From positions 1-64,000 of the forward strand of contig NZ_BMKZ01000005.1 of NCBI RefSeq assembly GCF_014644735.1: a stretch of DNA of 64,000 bases, given 5' to 3'. This DNA comes from Caldalkalibacillus thermarum. Its GTDB lineage: Bacteria; Bacillota; Bacilli; Caldalkalibacillales; Caldalkalibacillaceae. The notes below the pieces were generated by a model, which made no database searches, was not told where the DNA came from, and worked only from the letters and a program-made list of their open reading frames with translations. Made by a program: the position numbers and the translations under genes. Positions 47,660-57,718 of this stretch are shown here, one piece after another. The first letter of the stretch is position 1, and every line of letters starts with the position of its first letter.

Positions 47660-49249
47660 TCAACGTCTGGGAAAAATAGGCGCAATATGTTTGCCAATGA
47701 TGGGTATGCGCTCCATATCTTGCCGGCCCACCATTTTTAAAGCGATCAGGGAAAGAAAATAAAGCCAGCCAGCGAATAATAAGGTAAGCACTAACGCCCA
47801 CAGCAAGGACAGGCCCAGCTCCCTTTGCAGCCAGTCAAAACCGTACACGCCTCCCGCAGCCATCATCGCCATGGCCAGGCCTGTTTTAACGATATCTTGC
47901 ACATGAATGGAAAAACCCTTCATCACTTTCACAATGGAGAAGAAATGAAGCAAGGTGACCAGACACACGTTGATATTAATGGCCAGAGCTGCTCCGTAAA
48001 TCCCCAGGCTGGGACGGGAGGCCAGAAAGACAATGGCGATCATTTTAATCATAGCGCCATATAAGGTATTCATCATGGCTGTTTTAGCCAAATCCAATCC
48101 TTGCAAGGCAGCTTGCAGAGGACCTTGAAAATACAACAGCAGAAAGAAGGGGGCCAACAGCTGCAAAAATTTTGCTGCCTCCGGGGTGTCATAGATCACG
48201 GTCGTTAACGGTCCGGCAAAAAAGAACATGATCACCGTGCTGGGGGCCCCGCAAATCAAGGCAATGCGCAGGGCTTGGTACAGACGGCGGTGAATCAGGG
48301 CGTAATTATGCCTTGCCCGGGCCTCGCTGATGGCAGGAACCAGCGAAACAGACAGCGAATATGTGATAAACATGGGTAACATGACTAATGGAATGGCATA
48401 GCCGGACAGCAATCCATACTGTGCTGTGGCGACGGAAGTGGCCACTCCCGCTATTGCCAGGCTTTGGGCCACAAGGATTGGCTCAAATGTCCAGGACAAG
48501 GAACCAATCAATCCGCTGCCTGTAGCCGGTAAGCCGATGCGCAACAAATCTTGCAAAGTTTCTTTCCCTTTTTGCAATTGGGCAAAAAATCCGGTGCGGA
48601 TTCTGAATTCTTTTTTTCTTTTACTATATTTAAAAGTGGTTAACAGGTAGATGAGGGCAGCAGCTTCGCCGATGACCACACTTATCATGGCTCCTGCTGC
48701 CGCAAATTCAAGCCCGTAAGGCAAAAGCATCGTGGACAGCAAGACAACCAGACTGATGCGCACCACCTGTTCAATCACCTGGGCGTAGGCCGAAGGGCGC
48801 ATGTTTTGTCTGCCTTGAAAATACCCTTTTATCACAGAGGAGATGGCCACAATGGGGATGATGGGTGTAATCGCAATCAGTGGCCAGTACGCCCGTTCGT
48901 CTGTCAAAAACCAGGATGAGATCATTTTGGCCCCCAGAATGGTGAGCACCGTAAAGATGACGCTTAAGATGGCGGTGATGGCCAGAGAAACAACGAGAAT
49001 GCGTTTGATGCGGAGGCGATCCCCTTGTGCTTCCGCTTCAGCCACCAGTTTAGAGATGGCTACGGGCAGCCCCAACCTGGTCAGTGTAATGACCAAAATT
49101 AAAATGGGAACGGCCATCATATATAAGCCGACACCTTCAGGCCCTAATATACGGGCCATCACAATTCTGTTGACAAACCCTAATAGTTTAGTAACAAAAC
49201 CTGCCAGGATGAGAATGATTGCACCTTGAATAAAACTTTGTTTGCCCAT
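47660..49249 (-). CDS. spoVB: SpoVB-like MOP-superfamily lipid flippase
   Basis: A 529-residue membrane protein with about 14 hydrophobic segments, of the polysaccharide exporter/MurJ-like (MOP) superfamily. SpoVB is needed for spore cortex formation and is thought to flip a peptidoglycan precursor. The N-terminus KQSFIQGAIILILAGFVTKLLGFVNRI is typical. ATG at 49249 is used; TTG at 49270 is also in frame. The YrbG-like gene next to it matches the yrbG-spoVB pairing of B. subtilis. Confidence 0.87.
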   Translation of the reverse strand: MGKQSFIQGAIILILAGFVTKLLGFVNRIVMARILGPEGVGLYMMAVPILILVITLTRLGLPVAISKLVAEAEAQGDRLRIKRILVVSLAITAILSVIFTVLTILGAKMISSWFLTDERAYWPLIAITPIIPIVAISSVIKGYFQGRQNMRPSAYAQVIEQVVRISLVVLLSTMLLPYGLEFAAAGAMISVVIGEAAALIYLLTTFKYSKRKKEFRIRTGFFAQLQKGKETLQDLLRIGLPATGSGLIGSLSWTFEPILVAQSLAIAGVATSVATAQYGLLSGYAIPLVMLPMFITYSLSVSLVPAISEARARHNYALIHRRLYQALRIALICGAPSTVIMFFFAGPLTTVIYDTPEAAKFLQLLAPFFLLLYFQGPLQAALQGLDLAKTAMMNTLYGAMIKMIAIVFLASRPSLGIYGAALAININVCLVTLLHFFSIVKVMKGFSIHVQDIVKTGLAMAMMAAGGVYGFDWLQRELGLSLLWALVLTLLFAGWLYFLSLIALKMVGRQDMERIPIIGKHIAPIFPRR

Positions 49250-49352
49250 TCCTCTGGTCCCTTCTTTCAAAAAAACTCTTGTCCTTTTTTAAAACTATCT
49301 ATATGCTAGAAGGGACTGAGAGCATGACCAAAAGTAAGAAAAGGGGTTTAGC

Positions 49353-49856
49353 ATGAGCGAACTGAAGGACCAACTCATCTCTTTTATCACCAATGCACTT
49401 GATGCCTTGCCAGCGGAAATCATTGTGATTGTGATCAGCAGCTTTCCCATTTTGGAATTAAGAGCCGGGCTGCCCGTTGCCTTGGCCAACGGGATGTCTT
49501 TTTGGAAGGGATACTGGCTCAGTGTGGTGGGCAATATGCTGCCGGTGATTCCGCTCTTGCTTTTATTTCGCCCCTTAAGCGAGATCCTGATGCGGTTTCG
49601 CTGGTATGCCCGCTTTTATCACTGGCTGTACAGGCGCACCATGCACAAAAGTGAAAAGGTAGAGCGTTACGGGGCGTTGGGATTAATCTTGTTTACCGCT
49701 GTTCCCTTGCCCACAACCGGAGCATGGACCGCCTGTGTGGCTGCCAGTTTGTTTAATATCCGGTTCAGTTACGCTTTCAGTGCCATTTTGGCCGGTGTCT
49801 TGATGGCCGGCCTCTTAGTCGGTGCAGCCTACGGAATTGTGACGTTTCCCTTTTAA
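49353..49856 (+). CDS. COG2426-type small multidrug export family protein
   Basis: A 167-residue membrane protein with four to five hydrophobic segments and the conserved stretches SSFPILELRAGLPVALANG near 30-48 and ERYGALGLILFTAVPLPTTGAWTA near 105-128. These match the COG2426 family, annotated as putative small multidrug export proteins, although transport has little support. It is transcribed divergently from spoVB. AAAGGGG lies before the ATG. Confidence 0.8.
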   Translation: MSELKDQLISFITNALDALPAEIIVIVISSFPILELRAGLPVALANGMSFWKGYWLSVVGNMLPVIPLLLLFRPLSEILMRFRWYARFYHWLYRRTMHKSEKVERYGALGLILFTAVPLPTTGAWTACVAASLFNIRFSYAFSAILAGVLMAGLLVGAAYGIVTFPF

Positions 49857-49885
49857 ATCATTTTTATCTATGGGAGGGATGGCGG

Positions 49886-50146
49886 ATGGACAAGGCTTCC
49901 TTGCTGAAAGAAAAGCTGGAGGAGGTTCTGCAAAGCAAAGTGGATGAGTTCCATCTGTTGGGGTATGCCGGGGTGACCAAGGATGAGATTTGGGATTGTG
50001 TCACTTCCCATTACAAAGGGGAGTGGCCCCCTCTCTACCGTTTGGTGAATGACATCTATACTCTCAAAGCGACCGACTTGATGAACTGGCTGACAATGGG
50101 TGCCTATCGCGGAAGCATTGACTTTGGAAAAAATAGTCTTTTATAA
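49886..50146 (+). CDS. comN: Post-transcriptional regulator ComN
   Basis: An 86-residue helical protein of the ComN (YrzD) family, which in B. subtilis controls comE mRNA. VDEFHLLGYAGVTKDEIWDC and DIYTLKATDLMNWLTMGAYR are the conserved parts. GGGAGGG precedes the ATG at 49886. The last base of its stop codon is the first base of the secD start codon, so translation is probably coupled. Confidence 0.85.
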   Translation: MDKASLLKEKLEEVLQSKVDEFHLLGYAGVTKDEIWDCVTSHYKGEWPPLYRLVNDIYTLKATDLMNWLTMGAYRGSIDFGKNSLL

Positions 50147-51462
50147 TGAAACTATTGGACAAGAAGGAGGCACTCAGATTAATGAGATGGAGCATGATCG
50201 TCATCTTCCTGGCCATCATTATCGGCGGCTTCACGTTTATGGCCTTCAGCGTGGACAGTGTCATCAGCAACATCACCCTTGGCCTTGATTTACAAGGTGG
50301 ATTTGAAATTTTGTACAAGGTTGTACCCGTAAACGAAGAACAGCAGGTCACCCAGTCCCTGTTACATGATACATATACCGCCTTATACCGCCGGGTTGAT
50401 GCCATGGGTGTCAGCGAGCCCGACCTGCGGGTGGAAGGGGAAGACCGCATCCGCGTCCGCCTGGCGGGAGTGCATGATCCAGAGGAGGCCCGGCGCTTTT
50501 TGTCCACAGAGGCACGTCTTTCCTTTCGCAACACGGAGGATGAGTTTCTGTTCGGGGGAGAACACTTGAAGGAAGGGTCTGCCCGGGCGGTGTTTGACGA
50601 GTATAACCGGCCTATCGTCATGTTGGAATTTAAGGACCCAGACCTCATCCGCCAGATTACGTCTGAATATCTGCATGATATTATTGTGATTTGGCTCGAC
50701 TTTGATGAAGAAACCGATTCCTTTCGGGAAGAAATGTTAAAAGAGGACCCTAAATTTTTGTCAGCACCTGAAGTGAAGAGTGTGTTAAGCACTGAAGCAA
50801 GCATCACAGGATTCCAAAGTTATGAAGAAGCAGAAGAGCTGGCCAGCCTACTGAATGCTGGCGCTTTGCCTGTTCAGCTGGAGGAGCTGACGGCGCGCAG
50901 CGTCAGTCCCACCCTTGGGGAGCGGGCCCTGGACTTGACGGTAAGGGCGGGGATGATTGGCGGGGCCCTGATCGCCCTGTACATGCTCCTTTACTACCGT
51001 TTGCCCGGTCTGGTGGCTGCATTGGCCCTGTTCTTTTATGTGTATTTCATCCTGGTTGTCTTCAACTGGATGAATGCGGTGCTAACCTTGCCTGGCATTG
51101 CGGCTCTTGTACTCGGGATCGGCATGGCGGTAGACGCCAATATTATTACCAATGAACGGATTAAGGAAGAGATCCGCTCCGGCAAAACGATGATGTCCTC
51201 CTTCCGGGCGGGTTCCAAACGGTCGCTCCGCACCATTATGGACGCCAATATTACCACCATCATTGCTGCAGGGGTTCTATTTTACTTCGGGGACTTTGCC
51301 ATTCAGGGCTTTGCCCTGATGCTTATTGTCAGTATTGTGCTCAGCCTGGTGACCGCTGTTTTGGGGTCGCGCCTGTTGCTTGGCCTCTTGGTGGCCAGCC
51401 GGGCCTTTGACAACAAGCCCCGCTGGTTCGGTGTGAAGGAGAGTGAGATCAGTGAACTTTAA
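50146..51462 (+). CDS. secD: Protein translocase subunit SecD
   Basis: Membrane subunit that uses the proton gradient to assist late steps of Sec export. The 438-residue product has one N-terminal membrane segment, the conserved LGLDLQGGFE near 46, a large extracytoplasmic P1 region, and five C-terminal membrane segments with DANIITNERIKEEIRSGK near 335. It ends at the expected SecD boundary and secF is separate, unlike the fused SecDF of B. subtilis. Its start overlaps comN by one base. Confidence 0.95.
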   Translation: MKLLDKKEALRLMRWSMIVIFLAIIIGGFTFMAFSVDSVISNITLGLDLQGGFEILYKVVPVNEEQQVTQSLLHDTYTALYRRVDAMGVSEPDLRVEGEDRIRVRLAGVHDPEEARRFLSTEARLSFRNTEDEFLFGGEHLKEGSARAVFDEYNRPIVMLEFKDPDLIRQITSEYLHDIIVIWLDFDEETDSFREEMLKEDPKFLSAPEVKSVLSTEASITGFQSYEEAEELASLLNAGALPVQLEELTARSVSPTLGERALDLTVRAGMIGGALIALYMLLYYRLPGLVAALALFFYVYFILVVFNWMNAVLTLPGIAALVLGIGMAVDANIITNERIKEEIRSGKTMMSSFRAGSKRSLRTIMDANITTIIAAGVLFYFGDFAIQGFALMLIVSIVLSLVTAVLGSRLLLGLLVASRAFDNKPRWFGVKESEISEL

Positions 51463-52378
51463 TTTTGATCCAGAATCCAGCCGGTTTCAATTTGTCAAGC
51501 ACCGGTATAAATATTTCCTCGTCTCAGCTGTCTTAATCGGTCTGGGGCTTGTCATCATTGCTGTGCTGGGTCTTAATCTGGGCGTGGATTTTGAAAGTGG
51601 TTCCACTTTGGAAATATTAATTCAGGGTCAGCCTTTTACCACTGAAGATGTGCAGGCGGTCTTTGCCGAACTTGGGCTGGAGCCTGGTGACATCCGCCTG
51701 ATCGGCAACAATAATGAGATAGCCGAAGTGCGTTTTATCGGCACCTTGGACCAAGAGGAAATTAATCGGGTGCGCGAAGCCTTTGCCGAGCGGTTTGGTG
51801 AGATTGATATCAACGAATCGACCGTTTCGCCCCTGGTCGCCCGGGAACTGGCCAATCAAGCGGTATACGGGATCCTGCTGGCTTCCCTAGCGGTGATCAT
51901 TTACGTGGCCATCCGCTTTGAATACCGCTTTGGGATCGCGGCCATCATCGCCCTGTTTCATGACGCCCTGTTCATTGTGGCTGTGTTTGCCCTGTTGCGT
52001 CTGGAAGTGGATCTGACGTTTATTGCTGCAGTGTTAACCATTGTGGGTTATTCGATCAACGATACCATCGTTATCTTTGACCGTTTGCGGGAAAACATGA
52101 AGTTTGCCAAGCTGAAAAGGGTAGAAGACTTGGAACAACTGGTCAACCGCAGCATCGTGGAAAATCTGCCCCGCACCTTAAACACATCGATCACTGTGGT
52201 TTTTGCAGCCTTGGCCCTGTATCTGTTGGGGGGAGAGGGGATTCGTAACTTTTCCTTTGCCCTGTTGATTGGCTTATTAGCCGGAACGTATTCTTCCATC
52301 TTTATTGCCGCCCAATTGTGGTTTGAATGGAAAAAACGGGAGCTTAAAAAAAAGATGTTCCAACCCCAGAATGCCTGA
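51452..52378 (+). CDS. secF: Protein translocase subunit SecF
   Basis: Partner of SecD. The 308-residue product has an N-terminal membrane segment, GLNLGVDFESGST near 40, a short periplasmic-type domain, and five C-terminal membrane segments with YSINDTIVIFDRLREN near 205. AAGGAG at 51436-51441 fits GTG at 51452; the GTG at 51443 is too close to it. The start lies 11 bases inside the end of secD. A terminator follows. Confidence 0.95.
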   Translation: MNFNFDPESSRFQFVKHRYKYFLVSAVLIGLGLVIIAVLGLNLGVDFESGSTLEILIQGQPFTTEDVQAVFAELGLEPGDIRLIGNNNEIAEVRFIGTLDQEEINRVREAFAERFGEIDINESTVSPLVARELANQAVYGILLASLAVIIYVAIRFEYRFGIAAIIALFHDALFIVAVFALLRLEVDLTFIAAVLTIVGYSINDTIVIFDRLRENMKFAKLKRVEDLEQLVNRSIVENLPRTLNTSITVVFAALALYLLGGEGIRNFSFALLIGLLAGTYSSIFIAAQLWFEWKKRELKKKMFQPQNA

Positions 52379-52382
52379 ACCA

Positions 52383-52407
52383 GCCGTGGAGTTCTTCCAC
52401 GGTTTTT
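52383..52407 (+). terminator. Rho-independent terminator after secF
   Basis: CCGTGGA and TCCACGG form a seven-base-pair stem with a five-base loop, followed by TTTTT. Confidence 0.85.
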
Positions 52408-52471
52408 GTTTGTTAAGGGCTAAAATGTTGGCAACGGGCAAAAAATAGAGAGAGAAAGAAGGGAGATTCAC

Positions 52472-53401
52472 ATGACAACCAAGCAACGTTTTCAGCAAGC
52501 GGAGTTTGCTGCCTGGGTGGGCATTGTCGGCAACCTGTTTTTGGCTGTGCTTAAAGCCATAGTGGGAACGGTCGGCAACAGCCGGGCGCTGGTGGCAGAT
52601 GCCGTCCATTCCGCTTCTGATGTGATCGGCTCTGTGGCGGTGTTAATCGGGTTGAAGGCGGCCAAACTGCCGCCTGATTCGGACCATCCGTATGGGCATG
52701 GCAAGGCAGAGTCCATTGCGGCTATTATTGTGGCGGTTATCTTGTTCCTGGCCGGGTTGCAAATCGGTTACAGTTCGTTTCAGGCCTTGTTTGCACCGGC
52801 TGTCACACCCAGTGTGCTCGCTGTGTTTGTCGCCCTGTTTTCGATTGTGATGAAGGAGCTCATGTTTCAGTATAAATTCAGGCTGGGAAAAAAATTGAAC
52901 AGCGATGCCCTGATTACCAATGCTTGGGAGCACCGTTCAGACGTGTTATCTTCCGTGGCTGCTTTAATCGGCATCGGCGGGGCTGTGCTAGGTGGCTATC
53001 TTGGCCTACCGTGGCTGGTCTACCTTGATCCGCTGGCTGGCATTCTGGTCTCCTTGCTGGTTATGAGAGTCGCCTGGAAGCTGGGCAGAGAGTCCATTCA
53101 CAATACGCTGGACCATGTCCTGCATGAGGAAGATGCCCTAAAGTTGCGTAAAACCGTGGAATCGGTAAACGGTGTGATACGGGTCGATGAGTTATATGCC
53201 CGGGAGCATGGCCATTATGTGATTGTTGACGTAAAGATTGCAGTAGACCCGGACCTTACAGTGGAAGAGGGGCATCAGATCGGCAAGCAGGTCAAAGACA
53301 AACTGATGAAAGATCATGAGCATGTGCAGGACGTGCTCGTGCATGTCAATCCCTACCGGGAAAAACCGGCTTTCTCATCCTCTTTCCCAAAAAAGCCGTA
53401 A
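52472..53401 (+). CDS. Cation diffusion facilitator family transporter
   Basis: A 309-residue metal/proton antiporter of the CDF family. It has about six membrane segments (1-205), transport-site motifs ADAVHSASD near 45 and NAWEHRSD near 150, the HPYGHGKAE loop near 70, and a cytoplasmic C-terminal dimerisation domain (about 210-300). The metal is not certain: the site residues differ from the strict Zn pattern, and relatives handle Zn, Mn, Fe or Co. It is separated from secF by a terminator. Confidence 0.88.
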   Translation: MTTKQRFQQAEFAAWVGIVGNLFLAVLKAIVGTVGNSRALVADAVHSASDVIGSVAVLIGLKAAKLPPDSDHPYGHGKAESIAAIIVAVILFLAGLQIGYSSFQALFAPAVTPSVLAVFVALFSIVMKELMFQYKFRLGKKLNSDALITNAWEHRSDVLSSVAALIGIGGAVLGGYLGLPWLVYLDPLAGILVSLLVMRVAWKLGRESIHNTLDHVLHEEDALKLRKTVESVNGVIRVDELYAREHGHYVIVDVKIAVDPDLTVEEGHQIGKQVKDKLMKDHEHVQDVLVHVNPYREKPAFSSSFPKKP

Positions 53402-53461
53402 GCACATTGCCACTCCTGTTCCCTTCCATTATAATGAATGGGGATTAAAAGGAGTGAGAAT

Positions 53462-55843
53462 ATGCTGGCTTCGCAAACGAGATGGGAGGTTGCCTCTTGC
53501 CCTCTGGAGCAGGCCAGGCAACTTCAAAGGGAATTGGGACTCACCTCCCTAGTGGCTAAAGTGTTGACCGCCAGAGGATGGGACGCGGAACAGGCACGTC
53601 AGTTATTGGATATTGACAAGCAAACCTTTTATGACCCCTACCGGATGGACGGCATGGCGGAGGCGGTGGAACGCATTAAGGACGCTGTGCGAAACAATGA
53701 TAAAATCCGTGTCTATGGGGACTATGACTGCGACGGCATCACCAGCACGGTGATCATGTATAAGACTTTGTCCCAGCTCGGGGCTACAGTGGATTATTAT
53801 GTTCCCAACCGGTTCAGTGAAGGCTACGGTCTTAACAAAGCTGCAATTGACAAAGCTAAAGCGGAGGGTGTCCGGCTCCTGATCACAGTGGATACCGGCA
53901 TCACCGGCCGGGAGGAAGTGGCATATGCAATGGCACAGGGCATCGACGTGATCGTCACGGATCACCATCAGCCTCCTCCTGAACTCCCCCAAAGTTTGGC
54001 TGTCATCAATCCTAAAAAAGCAGGTTGCCCTTATCCGTTCAAAGACTTGTCCGGAGCCGGCATTGCCCTTAAAGTGGCTCAAGCTTTGCTGGATGATACC
54101 CCCCAGGCCTTCCTGGATATTGCGGCCCTTGGCACCATTGCCGATCTGGTCCCCTTAAGGGATGAAAACCGCCTGATTGCCTATCACGGGCTAAATGTGC
54201 TCAACCGCACCCGGCACGTTGGGCTGCAAGTGCTAATCGAAAAGGCAGGGTTGGGTGAAGTGTCCATCAATGAACAGCATGTGGGCTTTGTGCTTGGTCC
54301 CAGGCTTAATTCGTGCGGCCGGCTCGCCTCAGCTGAGACGGCCGTTCAACTTTTTCTAACGGACGACCGCGCTCAAGCGTCAGCCCTCGTGCAGAACATT
54401 GAGGCGTTGAATGCCGAACGCCAGCGTTTGGTTGAGCAGATTGTACAGGAAGCTGTGGACATGATTGAAGGGGAATATCCCCGCGTCAAACCTAAAGCGT
54501 TGGTTGTGGCTCAGGAAGGCTGGCATGAAGGGGTGCTGGGGATTGTCGCCTCCAAACTTGTGGAGCGTTATTACAGACCGGCCGTCGTTTTGACCATTGA
54601 TTCAAACAGCGGCATGGCCAAGGGATCTGCCCGCAGTATTGATGGCTTTGATATTTATCAGGCTTTATTCTCTTGCCGAGAGTGGTTGCCCCATTTTGGA
54701 GGGCACCGGCAGGCTTGCGGCTTAAGTCTAGCCGTTGAACATATTCCATACATACGCACCCGTCTGGATCAATTGGCCGAACAATGGTTAACGGAAGAAG
54801 ATTTGCAGCCAGCAACCCGTGTTGACATTTCTTGCCCGGTGAGTGAATTGACTGTGGAGGCCATCGAACAGCTGCGCAAGCTGGCCCCCTTCGGGGAAGG
54901 CAATCCCAAGCCGGTGATCCTGGTGGAAGAGCTGGACATTAAAGATCTGCGCCAGGTCGGTGCAGCTGGCCAGCACTTAAAATGTTTGTTCCAGCAGGAA
55001 GACATCCCGTTAGAGGCCATTGGCTTTGGCTGGGGAGAAGTTGTGCATCACATCTGCCCGGCAGCTAAGGTCAGCCTTGTCGGGGAGCCGGCCATAAATG
55101 AGTGGAATGGGGAGCGCAAGCCGCAAATCTTGATTGCTGATCTTCAAGTTCGCGAACGGCAGTATTTTGACTGGAGAAGCAAAAAAAGGCTGGCTGAACA
55201 GATCAACCTTTTGCCGGCTGACAAGACAGTGGCGGTGTGTTATTTCCGGGAAGCACAGCCAGAAGGCCCCCTTGAAGGTGTATTGCATATTTCCATTGGT
55301 CAAGACGGCCAGGTTGGACAGCCTGACCTTCTGGACCGTCCGGACGCGGTGGTCTTGTATGACCTGCCCCGTACCCGGCAGCAACTGCACCGCTTGTGCC
55401 GCCAGCTCAAAGATGTGGGGCGGATTTATATGATGTTCCGCCATGATGACAGCCATTTTTTCTCCACCCTGCCCACACGGGAGCATTTTAAGTGGTATTA
55501 CGCCTTCTTGCGCCAGAAGGGTCCCTTTGATCTGCAGGCCTGGGGGCCAGAGCTGGCCAGACGCAAAGGGTGGACCATGGATGCCTTGCAATTTATGACA
55601 GAGGTGTTTTTGGAACTGCAATTTGCTACAATAAAGGAAGGCAAAATACACCTTGTTCCCAGTCCCAGAAAGAAAGATTTAACTGAGTCGCCCTGTTACC
55701 GGAAAAGACAGGAAGAAATCCAGCTGGAACAATTGCTTGTTTATTCACCGTACCAGGAACTTATCCGCTACTTATCCCACCATATTGACGGTCACGAGGC
55801 CAATTTGGACAGAGGTAAGGAGGAAGAAGTATATGGATTTTAA
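53462..55843 (+). CDS. recJ: Single-stranded-DNA-specific exonuclease RecJ
   Basis: 5'-3' exonuclease in recombination and mismatch repair. The 793-residue product has the DHH phosphoesterase motifs: [15 protein letters not shown] near 80, VDTGITG near 138, and VTDHHQPP near 160. A DHHA1 domain follows with [10 protein letters not shown] near 420, then an OB-fold. The C-terminal extension (about 560-793) is the longer type found in Firmicutes. ATG at 53462 follows AAAAGGAGTGAG. It overlaps apt by 11 bases, matching the recJ-apt order in B. subtilis. Confidence 0.95.
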   Translation: MLASQTRWEVASCPLEQARQLQRELGLTSLVAKVLTARGWDAEQARQLLDIDKQTFYDPYRMDGMAEAVERIKDAVRNNDKIRVYGDYDCDGITSTVIMYKTLSQLGATVDYYVPNRFSEGYGLNKAAIDKAKAEGVRLLITVDTGITGREEVAYAMAQGIDVIVTDHHQPPPELPQSLAVINPKKAGCPYPFKDLSGAGIALKVAQALLDDTPQAFLDIAALGTIADLVPLRDENRLIAYHGLNVLNRTRHVGLQVLIEKAGLGEVSINEQHVGFVLGPRLNSCGRLASAETAVQLFLTDDRAQASALVQNIEALNAERQRLVEQIVQEAVDMIEGEYPRVKPKALVVAQEGWHEGVLGIVASKLVERYYRPAVVLTIDSNSGMAKGSARSIDGFDIYQALFSCREWLPHFGGHRQACGLSLAVEHIPYIRTRLDQLAEQWLTEEDLQPATRVDISCPVSELTVEAIEQLRKLAPFGEGNPKPVILVEELDIKDLRQVGAAGQHLKCLFQQEDIPLEAIGFGWGEVVHHICPAAKVSLVGEPAINEWNGERKPQILIADLQVRERQYFDWRSKKRLAEQINLLPADKTVAVCYFREAQPEGPLEGVLHISIGQDGQVGQPDLLDRPDAVVLYDLPRTRQQLHRLCRQLKDVGRIYMMFRHDDSHFFSTLPTREHFKWYYAFLRQKGPFDLQAWGPELARRKGWTMDALQFMTEVFLELQFATIKEGKIHLVPSPRKKDLTESPCYRKRQEEIQLEQLLVYSPYQELIRYLSHHIDGHEANLDRGKEEEVYGF

Positions 55844-56348
55844 ATCAAAAATCAGAGTGATTGAGGATTTCCCCCAGCCCGGTATCCGCTTCAAAGATAT
55901 TACCACCCTGTTAAAAGATGGCCAGGCCTATCAGGCAGCCATTGACAAGCTGGCTGAATACGCTGAATCAAAAGGGGCTGATCTGGTCGTCGGACCGGAA
56001 GCCAGAGGCTTTGTTATCGGCGCACCCATTGCCTATAAATTGGGCAAAGGGTTTGTACCGGTGCGCAAAGCGGGCAAGCTGCCTGCCGAGACCGTTCAAG
56101 CCGAGTATGATCTGGAATATGGCCAAGATGCCCTGGCCATACATAAAGACGCCATAAGGCAAGGTCAAAAAGTGCTGGTGGCCGATGACCTGTTGGCTAC
56201 AGGCGGCACGATTTCCACCACCATCAACCTTGTTGAACAACTGGGTGGGAAAGTGGTCGGCTGTGTTTTTTTGATCGAGCTGACCTATCTCAATGGCCGG
56301 AAAAAATTAGAGCCTGAATATCATGTTTTTTCCCTTGTCCAGTACTAG
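55833..56348 (+). CDS. apt: Adenine phosphoribosyltransferase
   Basis: Purine salvage enzyme making AMP from adenine and PRPP. The 171-residue product has the PRPP-binding motif [13 protein letters not shown] near 120, [15 protein letters not shown] near 52, and the N-terminal [18 protein letters not shown] at 55833 follows AAGGAGGA and lies inside the end of recJ. It precedes relA as in B. subtilis. Confidence 0.97.
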   Translation: MDFKSKIRVIEDFPQPGIRFKDITTLLKDGQAYQAAIDKLAEYAESKGADLVVGPEARGFVIGAPIAYKLGKGFVPVRKAGKLPAETVQAEYDLEYGQDALAIHKDAIRQGQKVLVADDLLATGGTISTTINLVEQLGGKVVGCVFLIELTYLNGRKKLEPEYHVFSLVQY

Positions 56349-56400
56349 CAATCCGCACAGGCGATCATTCAAAAAGCGAGAGATCAAGTTGCCAAAACTT

Positions 56401-56440
56401 ACATCGTCCCCGTGACTAGAGCGGGGGCGATGTTTCTCTT
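56401..56440 (+). terminator. Terminator-like hairpin after apt
   Basis: ACATCGTCCCCG pairs with CGGGGGCGATGT across a loop of about nine bases. The following tract TTCTCTTT is only partly T-rich, so efficiency is uncertain. Confidence 0.6.
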
Positions 56441-56521
56441 TACAATTTCAGCCGTTTCAGAGATAATAATGGGAAAAACGAGTGTGGGAAAAATGTCCCA
56501 AGCTTGACAAAGGTGATTGGG

Positions 56522-57718
56522 ATGACCATAGAAGAACTGATGACCAAGGTAAAAACATATCTTTCTCCCGACGATGTCCAGTTTATTGAACGGGCCTATC
56601 AATTTGCCCGGGACGCTCATGAAGGGCAATACCGGCTGTCGGGAGAAGAATATATTAATCATCCGGTAGAGGTGGCCGGCATTCTGGCTAATTTGCAACT
56701 GGATGCTGTTACCATTGCTGCTGCTCTTTTGCATGATGTGATTGAAGATACGACGGCAACCGTGGAAGAGTTGGAAGAGCAGTTCGGGGAAGAAGTGGCA
56801 CTGTTAGTGAATGGTGTCACAAAGTTAAAACGCATTAAGTATAAATCCCAAGAGGAACAACAGGCTGAAAATCACCGGCGCATGTTTGTGGCCATGGCTA
56901 AAGATTTGCGCGTCATTCTGATCAAATTGGCGGACCGCTTGCACAACATGCGCACCCTTAAGTATATGCCGGAGGAGAAGCGGCGTAAAAAAGCGGAAGA
57001 AACATTGGAGATCTTTGCACCTTTGGCACACCGCTTGGGGATCTCGACGATCAAGTGGGAATTGGAAGATATATCCTTAAGGTATTTGAATCCGCAGCAA
57101 TACTACCGTATTGTTCACCTGATGAAACAAAAGCGGGCCGAACGGGAGCAGCATATCCAGAAGGTCATTGAGATTATTCGCCAGAAGATTGAGGAAGTGG
57201 GTATCAAAGCCGAGATCTCGGGGCGTCCCAAACATATTTACAGCATCTATCGCAAGATGCAAGAGCAGAAAAAAGCTTTTAACGAAATCTACGATTTAAT
57301 GGCCATCCGCATCATCGTTGAGACGGTGCGGGATTGTTATGCTGTGCTGGGCATTATCCATACCTGTTGGAAACCGTTGCCCGGCCGCTTTAAAGATTAT
57401 ATTGCCATGCCCAAGCCCAATATGTATCAGTCCTTGCATACCACAGTCATGAGTTACAAGGGGCAGCCTCTGGAGGTCCAAATCCGGACCCATGAGATGC
57501 ACCGCACTGCCGAATACGGAATTGCTGCCCACTGGGCCTATAAAGAAGGGAAGAACTTAAAAGAGACTTCCCCTTCCGCCCTGGACGAAAAACTGACCTG
57601 GTTCAGGGAAGTGTTGGAAAGCCAGCAAGATGCCCAGGATGCCCGTGAATTTATGGAATCCTTGAAAATGGATCTCTTTTCTGATGTGGTCTTTGTGTTT
57701 ACCCCAAAGGGGATGTGA
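56522..57718 (+). CDS. relA: RelA/SpoT (p)ppGpp synthetase-hydrolase, N-terminal catalytic part
   Basis: Bifunctional alarmone enzyme, catalytic half. The 398 residues contain the HD hydrolase domain (INHPVEVAG near 45, LLHDVIEDT near 72, ADRLHNMRT near 138) and the synthetase domain with [19 protein letters not shown] near 290-308. The frame then stops at TGA 57716-57718 just after FVFTPKGM, where relatives continue [12 protein letters not shown]. The rest of the protein is in the -1 frame directly downstream. The junction is an in-frame A AAG GGG at 57706-57712. It is either a one-base loss, a sequencing error, or a programmed shift. ATG at 56522 follows AAAGGTGATTGGG. Confidence 0.9.
   Translation: MTIEELMTKVKTYLSPDDVQFIERAYQFARDAHEGQYRLSGEEYINHPVEVAGILANLQLDAVTIAAALLHDVIEDTTATVEELEEQFGEEVALLVNGVTKLKRIKYKSQEEQQAENHRRMFVAMAKDLRVILIKLADRLHNMRTLKYMPEEKRRKKAEETLEIFAPLAHRLGISTIKWELEDISLRYLNPQQYYRIVHLMKQKRAEREQHIQKVIEIIRQKIEEVGIKAEISGRPKHIYSIYRKMQEQKKAFNEIYDLMAIRIIVETVRDCYAVLGIIHTCWKPLPGRFKDYIAMPKPNMYQSLHTTVMSYKGQPLEVQIRTHEMHRTAEYGIAAHWAYKEGKNLKETSPSALDEKLTWFREVLESQQDAQDAREFMESLKMDLFSDVVFVFTPKGM
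57706..57718 (+). other. Frame junction inside relA with slippery heptamer
   Basis: The zero-frame codons are CCA AAG GGG ATG TGA. AAAGGGG at 57706-57712 has the X XXY YYZ form, and slipping back one base gives AAA GGG GAT GTG ATT, which restores the family sequence KGDVIE exactly. The stop TGA also overlaps a GTG (GTGA at 57715-57718), so termination-reinitiation is a second route. By eye I see no convincing stimulatory stem-loop downstream. Confidence 0.7.
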
